From Halotalea alkalilenta DSM 17697 (GTDB lineage Bacteria; Pseudomonadota; Gammaproteobacteria; Pseudomonadales; Halomonadaceae), in NCBI RefSeq assembly GCF_000621205.1, contig NZ_KK211226.1, positions 31,662-95,661 of the forward strand: a stretch of 64,000 nucleotides of DNA, in the 5' to 3' direction. Below the pieces are notes generated by a model. It ran no database searches. It had not been told where the DNA came from and saw nothing but the letters and a program-made list of their open reading frames with translations. Shown in pieces: positions 44,708-52,596 of this stretch (its first letter is position 1; each line of letters starts with the position of its first letter). A program made the translations under genes and the position numbers.

Positions 44708-46159
44708 ATGATTCGCACAGGGGAGCAGTACAGGGAGGGACTGAGGGACGGTCGCGAGATATGGATCGATGGAGAGCGCGTCCGCGATGTGACCACCCAT
44801 CCTGCATTCAAGCCCATCGTCGACGTCAAGTCACGCATGTACGACATGGCCCATGAGCCGGAGCATGCCAGTGCATTGACCTACTGCCACGGCGAGCAGT
44901 TGAACTCCATCTTCTACCGCCCCCCGCGCGAAGCTAAGGACTGGTACGACAAACTCGAGGCCACCGACCGCTTCCTCCAGGAGATCGGCGGTGTGGCCAC
45001 CCGGGTCGGGGATGAGACCATTGGCGAGATGTGGTCGCTGCTCGATGGTCGCGACATGCTCAGCGAGATCGATCCCCGCTTCGCCGACAACATCGACCGG
45101 CACGTTCGGGCAGTGTTCGACAACGACATCTTTCACGTCTCCGCCAACACCGATCCCAAGGGAGATCGCTCGCTGCCTCCCCAACAGCAGGACCCCGACA
45201 TGATGGTGCGGGTGGTCAAGGAGACCGACGCCGGGATCATCATTCGCGGAGCGAAGTTCGAGACCGCGGCGGCCTATGCCGACCAAGCGTTCCTCAAACC
45301 GACGGTCGGTGCCTGGAGCACCCAGGAGCTCTCCGACTACGCATTGGGATGCATCGTCAAGATGGGCGCCAGGGGGGTGAAACATATCTGCCGCGGCGGC
45401 TTCGCCGGACGCGGCGACCCTGCGGACTATCCTCTGGCCAATCGCTTCGATGAAGTCGAGGCGCTGGTGGTGTTCGACGATGTCCTGATCCCTTGGGAGG
45501 ACGTCTTCTTCTACCGCCATACCAAGGCCGCACAGTTCGTGCGCAGCACCCTGCACCGCTACTCGGCGTTTCCCTACGTGCTGAGACTGCGCTATGTCGC
45601 CGACATGATGATCGGTACGGCGATGTGGAACGCCAAGCAGACCGGACTCGACAAGCTCCAGGCGGTGCGCGAGAAACTGGCCGACCTGATCTGCTACCGG
45701 GAGGGCATCCACGCACACCTGATTGCCTCCATCACCCTGGCGCAGCAAAGTCCGGCTGGGCTTTTGATGCCCAACCAATCGATCCTCTACGCGGGTCGAG
45801 TTCTAGCCTGCTCGCAGCTTCCACAGATGATGCACACGGCTCGCGAACTGTGCGGTGGCCAACTGTGCGTCACACCCAATGCAGCAGCGTTCCAGCAGCC
45901 GGGCTCGGCGGAGTGGCTGAACAAGTTCTACACCCTCAACCAGCGCTGGAACGCCGATGACCGTCGAAAACTGATGGCCTACGCGCGCGACCTGCTGACG
46001 TCGGACTATGCGGGCCACCGGCTCACCTTCGTGCAGTTCGCCCAGGCACCGCACTTCAGCCACTTGGCAGCCACCTACCAGAGCTTCGATTTCTCCGGTC
46101 CGCTCGACCTGGTACGCAGATCGGCAGGGCTCTCCGACAACATCCTCGGCGGAGCTTGA
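44708..46159 (+). CDS. HpaB-type flavin-dependent monooxygenase, copy 2
   Basis: A second 483-residue member of the 4-hydroxyphenylacetate 3-hydroxylase family, collinear with copy 1 and identical at most positions over its full length, diverging most at residues 55-85 and 195-215 (around ELSDYALGCIVKMGARGVKH), where substrate contact or subunit packing may differ. It keeps FHVSANTDPKGDRS, NRFDEVEALVVFDDVLIPWE and ELCGGQLCVTPNA. AAGGA lies 8 bases before the ATG at 44708. It needs reduced flavin, and the HpaC-like reductase at 41377 is the nearest source. The genes for an ABC importer follow on the same strand. Confidence 0.85.
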   Translation: MIRTGEQYREGLRDGREIWIDGERVRDVTTHPAFKPIVDVKSRMYDMAHEPEHASALTYCHGEQLNSIFYRPPREAKDWYDKLEATDRFLQEIGGVATRVGDETIGEMWSLLDGRDMLSEIDPRFADNIDRHVRAVFDNDIFHVSANTDPKGDRSLPPQQQDPDMMVRVVKETDAGIIIRGAKFETAAAYADQAFLKPTVGAWSTQELSDYALGCIVKMGARGVKHICRGGFAGRGDPADYPLANRFDEVEALVVFDDVLIPWEDVFFYRHTKAAQFVRSTLHRYSAFPYVLRLRYVADMMIGTAMWNAKQTGLDKLQAVREKLADLICYREGIHAHLIASITLAQQSPAGLLMPNQSILYAGRVLACSQLPQMMHTARELCGGQLCVTPNAAAFQQPGSAEWLNKFYTLNQRWNADDRRKLMAYARDLLTSDYAGHRLTFVQFAQAPHFSHLAATYQSFDFSGPLDLVRRSAGLSDNILGGA

Positions 46160-46168
46160 TTCAATCAT

Positions 46169-46203
46169 CGAGCCCAGGCAGGCGCACTGCCGCATTGGGC
46201 TCG
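46169..46203 (+). other. Strong intercistronic stem-loop between hpaB2 and the ABC operon
   Basis: Nested arms CGAGCCCA/TGGGCTCG and GGCAG/CTGCC form a 13-bp stem with a small bulge and 5-base loop, 10 bases after the hpaB2 stop. No T-run follows. It may limit read-through or protect the upstream message, allowing different levels of oxygenase and binding protein. Confidence 0.45.
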
Positions 46204-46274
46204 ACCACTGCGCGAATGCCCCACCTTGGCCCGCTACCGGCCAGCCGACAACAAAACCAATGGAGTACGCGAAG

Positions 46275-47297
46275 ATGATCAAACGAACCCTGTTCACCGC
46301 GACACTGGTCCTGAGCACCCACGCGACGATCGCCTCCGCCCAGGAGACCCTGGTAGTCAGCACCTGGGGCGGCAACTTCCGCGATCTGATCGATCAAACC
46401 ATAGCTAAGAGGTTCACCGAGGAAACCGGCGTCGAGGTGGAATATGTGACCGGAGGCACCATCGATCGTCTCAACAAAGCCAAGCTGGCCCAGCGTGCGG
46501 AGAGCGACGTGACCTTCACCACTTCGCACGTAGGCTGGCTGTATGCCAACGATGGTCTGTTCGAGCAGCTCGACCTTGAACGTATTCCCAATGCCGCGCA
46601 CCTGGTCGAGCCGGCGCGTGTCAGCCCTTACCACATCGGTGTCTGGGGCTATGGCTACACCATCGCCTATCGTCCCGACCTGCTCCCCGAGGGAGTCAGC
46701 TTCGATAGCTGGGAAGGCCTCTGGAGCCCGGAACTCGAGGATAGCGTCGCCCTTCCGGACTTCGACCCCAGCCACATCATCGCCGTATCGGCGCTGCTAT
46801 CGGGCGCCGACGCGCAAAACTGGGAAGCAGGACAAGAAAAGCTCAGGAGCCTGAAACCCAACCTACGCTCTTTCTATACCAATGATGCCAACAGCCAGCA
46901 GTTAATCGCCACCGGAGAAACTCCGGTGCAGTTGATGCTGACCATGAACGCATACCACATGATGGAAGAAGGGATACCCATCGAACTGGCAAGCCCCAAG
47001 GAAGGCATGGTGCTCGGCATCGATACCATAGGCATTACCCAGGGCTCGAGCCATCAGGAGCTTGCCTACAAGTTCATGGACATCGCCTTGTCGCCGGAAG
47101 TACAGGCCGAGATCGCGCAACTCCAGGGCGGCAGCCCGACCGTCGACGATGCCGTGGTGGATGCGGAGGTAGCCGCGCTACCGGGCATGATGACCTCTCC
47201 CGATGAGTGGTCACAAACGATCAACATCGATCCGAGGCTGCGTGCGGAAATGACCGCTCAATGGCGGCAATGGTTCACTGAAAACATCATGAACTGA
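46275..47297 (+). CDS. ABC transporter substrate-binding protein (PotD-like), system 1
   Basis: A 340-residue periplasmic binding protein of the polyamine/SBP_bac_8 family. A signal peptide (MIKRTLFTATLVLSTHATIA, cleaved after ASA) is followed by ETLVVSTWGGNFRDLIDQ, the usual opening of PotD-type proteins, and GVWGYGYTIAYRPDLLPE in the hinge area. GGAG lies 9 bases before the ATG at 46275. The two permease genes follow; the ATPase for this system is probably the minus-strand one at 52593. Its location behind an HpaB-type oxygenase suggests it imports the compound oxidised here, likely positively charged or carboxylated. Confidence 0.87.
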   Translation: MIKRTLFTATLVLSTHATIASAQETLVVSTWGGNFRDLIDQTIAKRFTEETGVEVEYVTGGTIDRLNKAKLAQRAESDVTFTTSHVGWLYANDGLFEQLDLERIPNAAHLVEPARVSPYHIGVWGYGYTIAYRPDLLPEGVSFDSWEGLWSPELEDSVALPDFDPSHIIAVSALLSGADAQNWEAGQEKLRSLKPNLRSFYTNDANSQQLIATGETPVQLMLTMNAYHMMEEGIPIELASPKEGMVLGIDTIGITQGSSHQELAYKFMDIALSPEVQAEIAQLQGGSPTVDDAVVDAEVAALPGMMTSPDEWSQTINIDPRLRAEMTAQWRQWFTENIMN

Positions 47298-47373
47298 CCG
47301 ACGCCTTCGAGACCATCGTGCCCCCTGGCATCGAAGCGCCTGCCTCTCGATGCCTTTTTTGGACATCCCCGCC

Positions 47374-48231
47374 ATGCCCCAAAAACCCCGATTCTTCTAT
47401 TGGTTCTTGCTGCCGTCCACGCTCACGGCCTTCGGCCTGGTACTCTCCCTACTCGCGATCCTGCAATACAGCGTCAGGAGCTATGTACCTGGCTCACTTG
47501 AAGTGGGCGGCCCTACCCTCGACAACTTCTTCGAGCTATTGAAACCGCTCTATGCCAAGGCCTTCCTGGAGACGGTGCAGATCAGCCTCTACACCGCGGT
47601 GTTCACCCTGCTGATCGGATACCCCTTGGCCTATGCACTGATCCGCGCGCAACGTGCTTGGTGTCGATCGCTGATCCTGATCATCGCGATCACACCGCTG
47701 TTCCTCGGCGAGGTGGTGCGCACCTATGCATGGATCATCGTCCTCGGCACCACCGGATTCATCAATAGCCTGCTGATGGGGATCGGACTAATCGATCGTC
47801 CGCTGCGGTTGATGTTCACCCAGCTTGGCGTGGTGATCGCGCTGGTGCACGTCACGCTGCCTATCATGGTACTGATGCTGGCCGCCGGCCTCTCCCATAT
47901 CGACCGTAACTACGAGCGTGCGGCCCATAGCCTGGGCGCGGGGCCCGTCCGAGCCTTCCTCACAGTCACGTTGCCACTGTCGATGCCCGGCATCATCGCG
48001 GGCACGCTGACCGCCTTCGCCTGGACGTTCAGCGCCTTCGCGACGCCCCAGCTGATCGGCGGCGGGCGAGTGAACACCATCTCGACCCTGGTTTACCAAC
48101 TCGGTTTCTCATCGCTCAATTTCCCCTTCGCCGCGAGCCTGAGCATCGCAGGGCTAATTCTCACCGCGCTGGTACTGTGGGGCGTCAGCCGCCTCTCGCG
48201 CAGCTTCGAAAGCCTTGGAGGTGGCCGATGA
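47374..48231 (+). CDS. ABC transporter permease (PotB-like), system 1
   Basis: A 285-residue inner-membrane permease with six hydrophobic segments. The EAA loop that contacts the ATPase reads ERAAHSLGAGPVRAFLTVTL (about 180-200). The first helix is preceded by MPQKPRFFYWFLLP. An in-frame ATG at 47350 gives eight more residues; neither start has a strong ribosome site, and I chose the one matching usual family N-termini. The end overlaps the next permease by ATGA (48228-48231). Confidence 0.87.
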   Translation: MPQKPRFFYWFLLPSTLTAFGLVLSLLAILQYSVRSYVPGSLEVGGPTLDNFFELLKPLYAKAFLETVQISLYTAVFTLLIGYPLAYALIRAQRAWCRSLILIIAITPLFLGEVVRTYAWIIVLGTTGFINSLLMGIGLIDRPLRLMFTQLGVVIALVHVTLPIMVLMLAAGLSHIDRNYERAAHSLGAGPVRAFLTVTLPLSMPGIIAGTLTAFAWTFSAFATPQLIGGGRVNTISTLVYQLGFSSLNFPFAASLSIAGLILTALVLWGVSRLSRSFESLGGGR

Positions 48232-49043
48232 GATCCTCGCTATCCACTCGCCTGCTCAATTGGTCGGGAAAGGCCTTGGTGATCCTGATCCTCGCTTTCG
48301 TGGTGCTGCCAGCCATAGTGGTCGTCATCACCGCGTTCGGCAGCTCCTCCGTCGCGGTCTTCCCACCGCGGGGGTACTCACTGCGCTGGTTCGAGAACGC
48401 ACTGGGCTACCGCGACTTCCAGACCGGGCTACGCAACGGGGTGATCGTGATGCTCTGGGCGTCGAGCCTAGCGATGCTGATCGGCACCACCCTAGGCATC
48501 GTCATCCATCGCTTCGAATTCCGCGCCAAACGCTTGCTCGAGGGCCTGCTGCTGTCACCACTCTACATTCCGCACTTCATGATCGGGCTGGGCCTTTTGA
48601 TGCTGACCGCACAGATCAGCTTGGCCCGCGGTTTCGCGGTGGTGGTGTTCTGCCATGTGCTGCTGGTGCTGCCCTTCGTACTACGCAGCGTCTACGTCTC
48701 GCTGCACAATCTCGATCCTCGCACCGAGCAGGCCGCGGCTAGCCTGGGCGCGCCACCGCTGAGAGTGGTCACTACGATCACCCTGCCGCAGCTGCTACCG
48801 GGACTAGCAGGCGGCTGGCTCTTCGCCGCCATTCTCTCGTTCAACGAATTCACCGCATCGCTGTTCCTCACCACCCAGACCACCCAGACCCTGCCGGTGG
48901 CGATGTACAACTACGTGCGCGAATATGCCGACCCGACCTTGGCGGCGATCTCATCGATCTACATCCTGTTCACCGCCGCGCTGATGATACTTGCCGATCG
49001 GCTACTCGGACTCGGCAGGATCCTCAACCTCGATGGGCGCTGA
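48228..49043 (+). CDS. ABC transporter permease (PotC-like), system 1
   Basis: A 271-residue inner-membrane permease with six hydrophobic segments and the EAA loop EQAAASLGAPPLRVVTTITL at about 180-200. GGAGG lies 7 bases before the ATG at 48228, inside the preceding gene. It completes the membrane part of importer 1. A 9-bp stem hairpin separates its stop from the convergent dehydrogenase gene. Confidence 0.88.
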   Translation: MRSSLSTRLLNWSGKALVILILAFVVLPAIVVVITAFGSSSVAVFPPRGYSLRWFENALGYRDFQTGLRNGVIVMLWASSLAMLIGTTLGIVIHRFEFRAKRLLEGLLLSPLYIPHFMIGLGLLMLTAQISLARGFAVVVFCHVLLVLPFVLRSVYVSLHNLDPRTEQAAASLGAPPLRVVTTITLPQLLPGLAGGWLFAAILSFNEFTASLFLTTQTTQTLPVAMYNYVREYADPTLAAISSIYILFTAALMILADRLLGLGRILNLDGR

Positions 49044-49048
49044 ACGGC

Positions 49049-49087
49049 CCCTGCCGCCACGCTCACGGGGAGATCGTCGCGGCAGGG
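49049..49087. terminator. Hairpin between convergent operons
   Basis: CCCTGCCGC (49049-49057) and GCGGCAGGG (49079-49087) pair over 9 bases with a 21-base loop in the 78-bp gap between the plus-strand permease and the minus-strand dehydrogenase. Confidence 0.4.
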
Positions 49088-49121
49088 ACGCGGGCAAGGA
49101 AAGCAGCAGAGGAAAGAAAGC

Positions 49122-50051
49122 TCAGTAACCGCGCTGAGGATCGACGCAGTGAAGCGGAGCGAGTCCTTGGCGGATACGACCAATGTTGTCGGCGATCTGC
49201 GCCACCGCCGACTCGGGCAGCGCCACCGATGCGAGATGCGGAGTGATCAGGACGTTTTCCCGCGACCAAAGCGGACTAGAAACGGGCAGAGGCTCGCGTT
49301 CGAATACATCGAGGGTAGCCCCGCCCAATCGGCCCGAGGCCAACAGGGCATCGAGGGCGTACTCGTCGACGATGTCGCCACGCGAGACGTTGACCAATTT
49401 GGCCCCTGCGGGCAGCAGCGCCAAACGCTCGGCGTCGAGCAGTCCACGAGTCTGTGGCGTCGAGGGCAGCATCACCACCAGAATTTCGCAGCCCGCGAGG
49501 AAATCCGCCAATGACTCCATGCCATGGCGACATTCGATGCCCGCGATACGCTTCTCTCCTCGCGACCACCCCGCCACGGAAAAGCCTTGGCGAGCCAACT
49601 CACGCGCGGTACAGGCGCCCAGCGCACCGAGTCCCAAGACCCCGACGCGAACATCCTCAGCGTTGCGCGGGTGGCGATACTCCCAGCGGGACTCGCGCTG
49701 CATGCGCTCGAAGAATGGAATTTCGCGCACATAGCGCAGCACAGAGAACAGGACATAGCCCGCCATCATTCTCGCCATGTTGGGATCGACCAGCCGGGTG
49801 ATAGGAACCGGCGGCAGGTCATCGCGATCGACCAGAGCATCGACGCCGGCGCCCAGGTTGACGATCATGCCCAGCCTGGGCCAGCGGGCGAAAAATCCCC
49901 GAGGAGGCTTCCATACCAGTGCATAGCGCACCCGTTCGGGATCTTCGATTTCCTCCGCTCGCATCACCTCGAGATCCGGCAACGCCTCAATCAGTAGCCG
50001 GCGCCAGCGCTCGAAGTCATCCAGATCGCTGTAGAAGACCAAAGTCTCCAT
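49122..50051 (-). CDS. D-2-hydroxyacid dehydrogenase (GhrA-like)
   Basis: A 309-residue NAD(P)-dependent reductase of 2-oxoacids such as glyoxylate and hydroxypyruvate. The dinucleotide motif is VLGLGALGACTARELA with WSRGEKR after it (Arg suggests NADPH); the catalytic Arg is in NVSRGDIV, Glu in VFEREPLP and His in ITPHLASVALPE. Length and the short N-terminal half match E. coli GhrA (312). AAAGG lies 7 bases before the ATG at 50051, which overlaps the stop of the AroQ-like gene. Last gene of the six-gene minus-strand operon; it may reduce an oxoacid end-product of the pathway. Confidence 0.87.
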   Translation of the reverse strand: METLVFYSDLDDFERWRRLLIEALPDLEVMRAEEIEDPERVRYALVWKPPRGFFARWPRLGMIVNLGAGVDALVDRDDLPPVPITRLVDPNMARMMAGYVLFSVLRYVREIPFFERMQRESRWEYRHPRNAEDVRVGVLGLGALGACTARELARQGFSVAGWSRGEKRIAGIECRHGMESLADFLAGCEILVVMLPSTPQTRGLLDAERLALLPAGAKLVNVSRGDIVDEYALDALLASGRLGGATLDVFEREPLPVSSPLWSRENVLITPHLASVALPESAVAQIADNIGRIRQGLAPLHCVDPQRGY

Positions 50052-50053
50052 GC

Positions 50054-50518
50054 TCATACCTTTCGCTGCGCGAGCAACTCGACCAGCGCATCGATCGCCA
50101 GACGGTAGCCAAGCGCACCGAATCCTGCGATCACTCCCGTGGCGCCGAGAGAAACCATGGAGCGATGGCGAAAGGCCTCGCGCTTCCAGATGTTGCTCAT
50201 GTGCGCCTCGATGACCGGCCCTTCGAACGCGAGCAGGGCATCCAGAATAGGCACCGAGCCGTAGCTCAGGCCCGCGGCGTTGATGACCAGGGCGTCGCAT
50301 TCACGCCGCGCCTCCTGGATCCAGTCGACCAGCACTCCTTCGTGGTTGCTCTGGCGGAAATCGAGTACCAGGCCGACGGCGCTCGCATGCGCCTCGCAGT
50401 CGCGGCGAATATTGTCGAAGCTGTCACTGCCATAGGTGCCCGCTCGGTCGAGCCCGTAAAGGTTGGCGTTAGGACCATTGAGAAACATGACGCGCGCAGC
50501 GACAGTAGAATTCGGCAT
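50054..50518 (-). CDS. Type II 3-dehydroquinase-like (AroQ family) protein with altered active site
   Basis: A 154-residue protein of the AroQ fold (normally a dodecamer dehydrating 3-dehydroquinate). Conserved: LNGPNANLYG, the active-site tyrosine in GTYGS, Asn in VINAAG, EAHMSNI with the catalytic His and FRHRS. Changed: the lid loop usually GxREPxxYG is GLDRAGTYG, so Asp occupies the place of catalytic Arg19 (M. tuberculosis numbering) with Arg shifted one on; THTS is SYGS (His81 to Tyr); SNIHAR is SNIWKR. Together with its catabolic operon this suggests a new substrate rather than shikimate synthesis. Confidence 0.8.
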   Translation of the reverse strand: MPNSTVAARVMFLNGPNANLYGLDRAGTYGSDSFDNIRRDCEAHASAVGLVLDFRQSNHEGVLVDWIQEARRECDALVINAAGLSYGSVPILDALLAFEGPVIEAHMSNIWKREAFRHRSMVSLGATGVIAGFGALGYRLAIDALVELLAQRKV

Positions 50519-50543
50519 GGCGGTATCGTCGCGGTTGGGGGGA

Positions 50544-51173
50544 TCAGGAATGAGGACGGGTCTCGGCCATCGGCGGCCTGAGGTCGAACTCAGCGAACCA
50601 TGCGGCGGCCCGGGGGCGAGTCCGTCGCCAGTCCAGCGTATCGAAGCGGAAATCCAGGTAGCCCAGCGCGCACCCCAGGGTCAGCGTGCCGATTTCGAAC
50701 GGCAGCTCGGCCAGGACAGGCGCCTGTCGCTCGATCTCATCCAGCGCCGCGTCGATCTTCTGCATCTGGCCGTGATACCAAGGCTGCGACCATAGCTGAG
50801 CAGGCCGACTCTGGCGCTCGTAGCGCGCCAGCAGCGCGGCGTCGAGCAGCCCATCCCCCAGCGCCTGGCGAGTCAGCGCCGGCCAGCGGCGTGCGCCAGT
50901 GGGAAAGAGCCCGCCCGCGGCCCAATCATCCAGATACTCACAGATCACCCGGCTGTCGAACAGCGCCTCACCATCCGCACTAAGGGCTGCGGGGATCTTG
51001 GCCAGAGGATTGTAGGCAGTGATCCGCTCATCGCGTGCCACCGGGTTGGCGGCGCAATCGAGCAACTCTATGCGTGACGACAGCCCGAGCCAGTGCGCCA
51101 CCACCATGACCTTGCGCACGTAAGGCGAGGTCGGCGCATGGAAGAGTTTCAACAGCGGGGGTTCCGGTTTCAT
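50544..51173 (-). CDS. Glutathione S-transferase, operon member
   Basis: A 209-residue GST. The thioredoxin-like half starts LKLFHAPTSPYVRKVMVVAH, where SPYVRKV is the catalytic serine region, and has NPLAKIPAAL (cis-proline) and DSRVICEYLDDWA, the glutathione gamma-glutamyl contact. The helical half lacks distinctive features (LTLGCALGYLDFRF at the N-cap). Its ATG overlaps the oxidoreductase stop (ATGA at 51170-51173), and AroQ-like follows after 25 bases. In catabolic operons such GSTs often isomerise or remove halide or thiol groups; which applies here is unknown. Confidence 0.86.
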   Translation of the reverse strand: MKPEPPLLKLFHAPTSPYVRKVMVVAHWLGLSSRIELLDCAANPVARDERITAYNPLAKIPAALSADGEALFDSRVICEYLDDWAAGGLFPTGARRWPALTRQALGDGLLDAALLARYERQSRPAQLWSQPWYHGQMQKIDAALDEIERQAPVLAELPFEIGTLTLGCALGYLDFRFDTLDWRRTRPRAAAWFAEFDLRPPMAETRPHS

Positions 51174-52174
51174 TCGTCCATCTCCGTAGCAGAGATCAGC
51201 AACACCACCTTGCCGATATTGCGGTTCTCCTCCAGCACACGATGAGCCTCGGCCGCCGCCTCGAGCGGAAAGCTCGCATACAGCAGTGGCCCTGCGCGGC
51301 CGGAGGTGATCAGCGGCAGTAAGTGACGGGAGACGCAGGCGGCCAACCGCGCCTTCTCGCCAGCGCTCTTGGGTCGCAAGGTAGAAGAGGTGAGGGTCAG
51401 ACCCTTGCGCATCACCACCGGCAGCGACAGCGACACTTGCGCGCCTTGAAAGAACGACAGGCTGACATGGCGTCCTTCAGGGGCCATCACTTCGAGATTG
51501 CGCGAGAGTTGCTCCCCACCAAGCGTGTCCAGCACCACATCGATGGTGTCCTCGCCGAGCTCCTCGCGGATCACCGCGACGAAATCCTCCCGTTGGTGAT
51601 CGATCGCCCGAGCCACGCCTAGACGACGCAGTGCATCGACCTTCTCCTCGCCACCAGCGGTGGCCACCACCCTGGCACCGCTCGCGATCGCCAGGCCAAT
51701 CGCCAGGCTCCCCAGTCCGCTCGCACCGCCGTGGATCAACAGAGACTCGCCCGGCGCGAGCCGCCCCCGTTCGTAGAGGTTGTGCCAGATCGTGAATAGC
51801 GCCTCAGGCAGCGCCGCCGCGGTCGAAAACGACATCCCTGATGGTATCGCCAGGCAGTGGTCGGCGCGCGCCAGACAGTGGGTCGCATAGCCGCCGCCAC
51901 CGAGCAGCGCCATCACCCGGTCGCCAAGCTGAAATGCTCCCACCCCCGCTCCGATCGCGATTACTTCGCCAGCAGCCTCCAGGCCGAAGATATCGCCAGC
52001 ATCCGCTGGAGGCATGGCTCCGGCTCGCTGCATCAAGTCGGGCCGATTGACGCCGGCGGCGACCACGCGGATCAAAAGCTCTCCCGCCGCGGGTTCGGTC
52101 ACCGCTCGCTCGACCACGCGCAGCACCTCGGGCCCCCCGGGCCGCTCGCTGATCACTGCACGCATACGGGTCAC
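51170..52174 (-). CDS. Zinc-free quinone oxidoreductase (PIG3/Qor type, MDR superfamily)
   Basis: A 334-residue NADPH-dependent medium-chain reductase. The alcohol-dehydrogenase-like N-terminal domain reads VAAGVNRPDLMQRAGAMPP; the NADPH-binding motif is HGGASGLGSLAIGLAIASGA (AxxGxxG region). The zinc ligands of true alcohol dehydrogenases are missing, as in quinone/enone reductases of the PIG3 type. The GTG at 52174 follows AGGAG by 7 bases and overlaps the previous stop; an ATG 9 bases later is too distant. It may reduce a quinone formed by HpaB-type hydroxylation. Confidence 0.87.
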   Translation of the reverse strand: MTRMRAVISERPGGPEVLRVVERAVTEPAAGELLIRVVAAGVNRPDLMQRAGAMPPADAGDIFGLEAAGEVIAIGAGVGAFQLGDRVMALLGGGGYATHCLARADHCLAIPSGMSFSTAAALPEALFTIWHNLYERGRLAPGESLLIHGGASGLGSLAIGLAIASGARVVATAGGEEKVDALRRLGVARAIDHQREDFVAVIREELGEDTIDVVLDTLGGEQLSRNLEVMAPEGRHVSLSFFQGAQVSLSLPVVMRKGLTLTSSTLRPKSAGEKARLAACVSRHLLPLITSGRAGPLLYASFPLEAAAEAHRVLEENRNIGKVVLLISATEMDE

Positions 52175-52596
52175 TGGGCCGCTCCTTGGCTCAGTGCCAT
52201 CGCGCCGGCTCTCGCTACCTGGACGTCCTGCGCCCCGGAACCCGAGCCCACCCCGATGCCCCCCACGCAGTACCCGTCGACCAGCAGCGGCTCGCCACCC
52301 TCGAGATTGGTCAATCGTCCACCTGAGGCGATCGCTAGCTTGAGTTCCAGGGCGTCATCCAGCCTCCCCGTGGGGCAGCGATGGGAAGCGGCGCTGATCG
52401 CCTTGGAGATGGCGGTTTCGCGTGACAGCAGCTTGGCACCGTCCATTCGCACGAAGGCGACCAGGTTGCCGCCCTCATCGACCACTGCGATGTTCTGTCC
52501 CACACCTATCGCCTCGGCCTCGTCCATCGCCGCTTGCAGCACGCACAGCGCACCAAAGTGAGTAAGGCGAGGAGCAGGGTCGATCTCACGGCTCAT
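52171..52596 (-). CDS. GlcG/HbpS family (DUF336) protein
   Basis: A 141-residue protein of the DUF336 family, related to haem-binding HbpS and to GlcG. The family sequence is visible: AAMDEAEAIGVGQNIAVVDEGGNLVAFVRMDGA, then ETAISKAISAA and GGEPLLVDGYCVGGIGVGSG. Its biochemical role is unknown; members occur often beside glycolate, diol and aromatic degradation genes. Both ends overlap neighbours by 4 bases (ATGA and GTGA), placing it firmly in the operon between the ABC ATPase and the quinone oxidoreductase. Confidence 0.85.
   Translation of the reverse strand: MSREIDPAPRLTHFGALCVLQAAMDEAEAIGVGQNIAVVDEGGNLVAFVRMDGAKLLSRETAISKAISAASHRCPTGRLDDALELKLAIASGGRLTNLEGGEPLLVDGYCVGGIGVGSGSGAQDVQVARAGAMALSQGAAQ

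Noticed and set aside
41988..46159. A true 4-hydroxyphenylacetate (homoprotocatechuate) pathway
   Set aside because: No HpaD, E, F, G, H or I gene and no aromatic ring-cleavage enzyme is present, and the HpaB proteins differ in the GRxPDY region.
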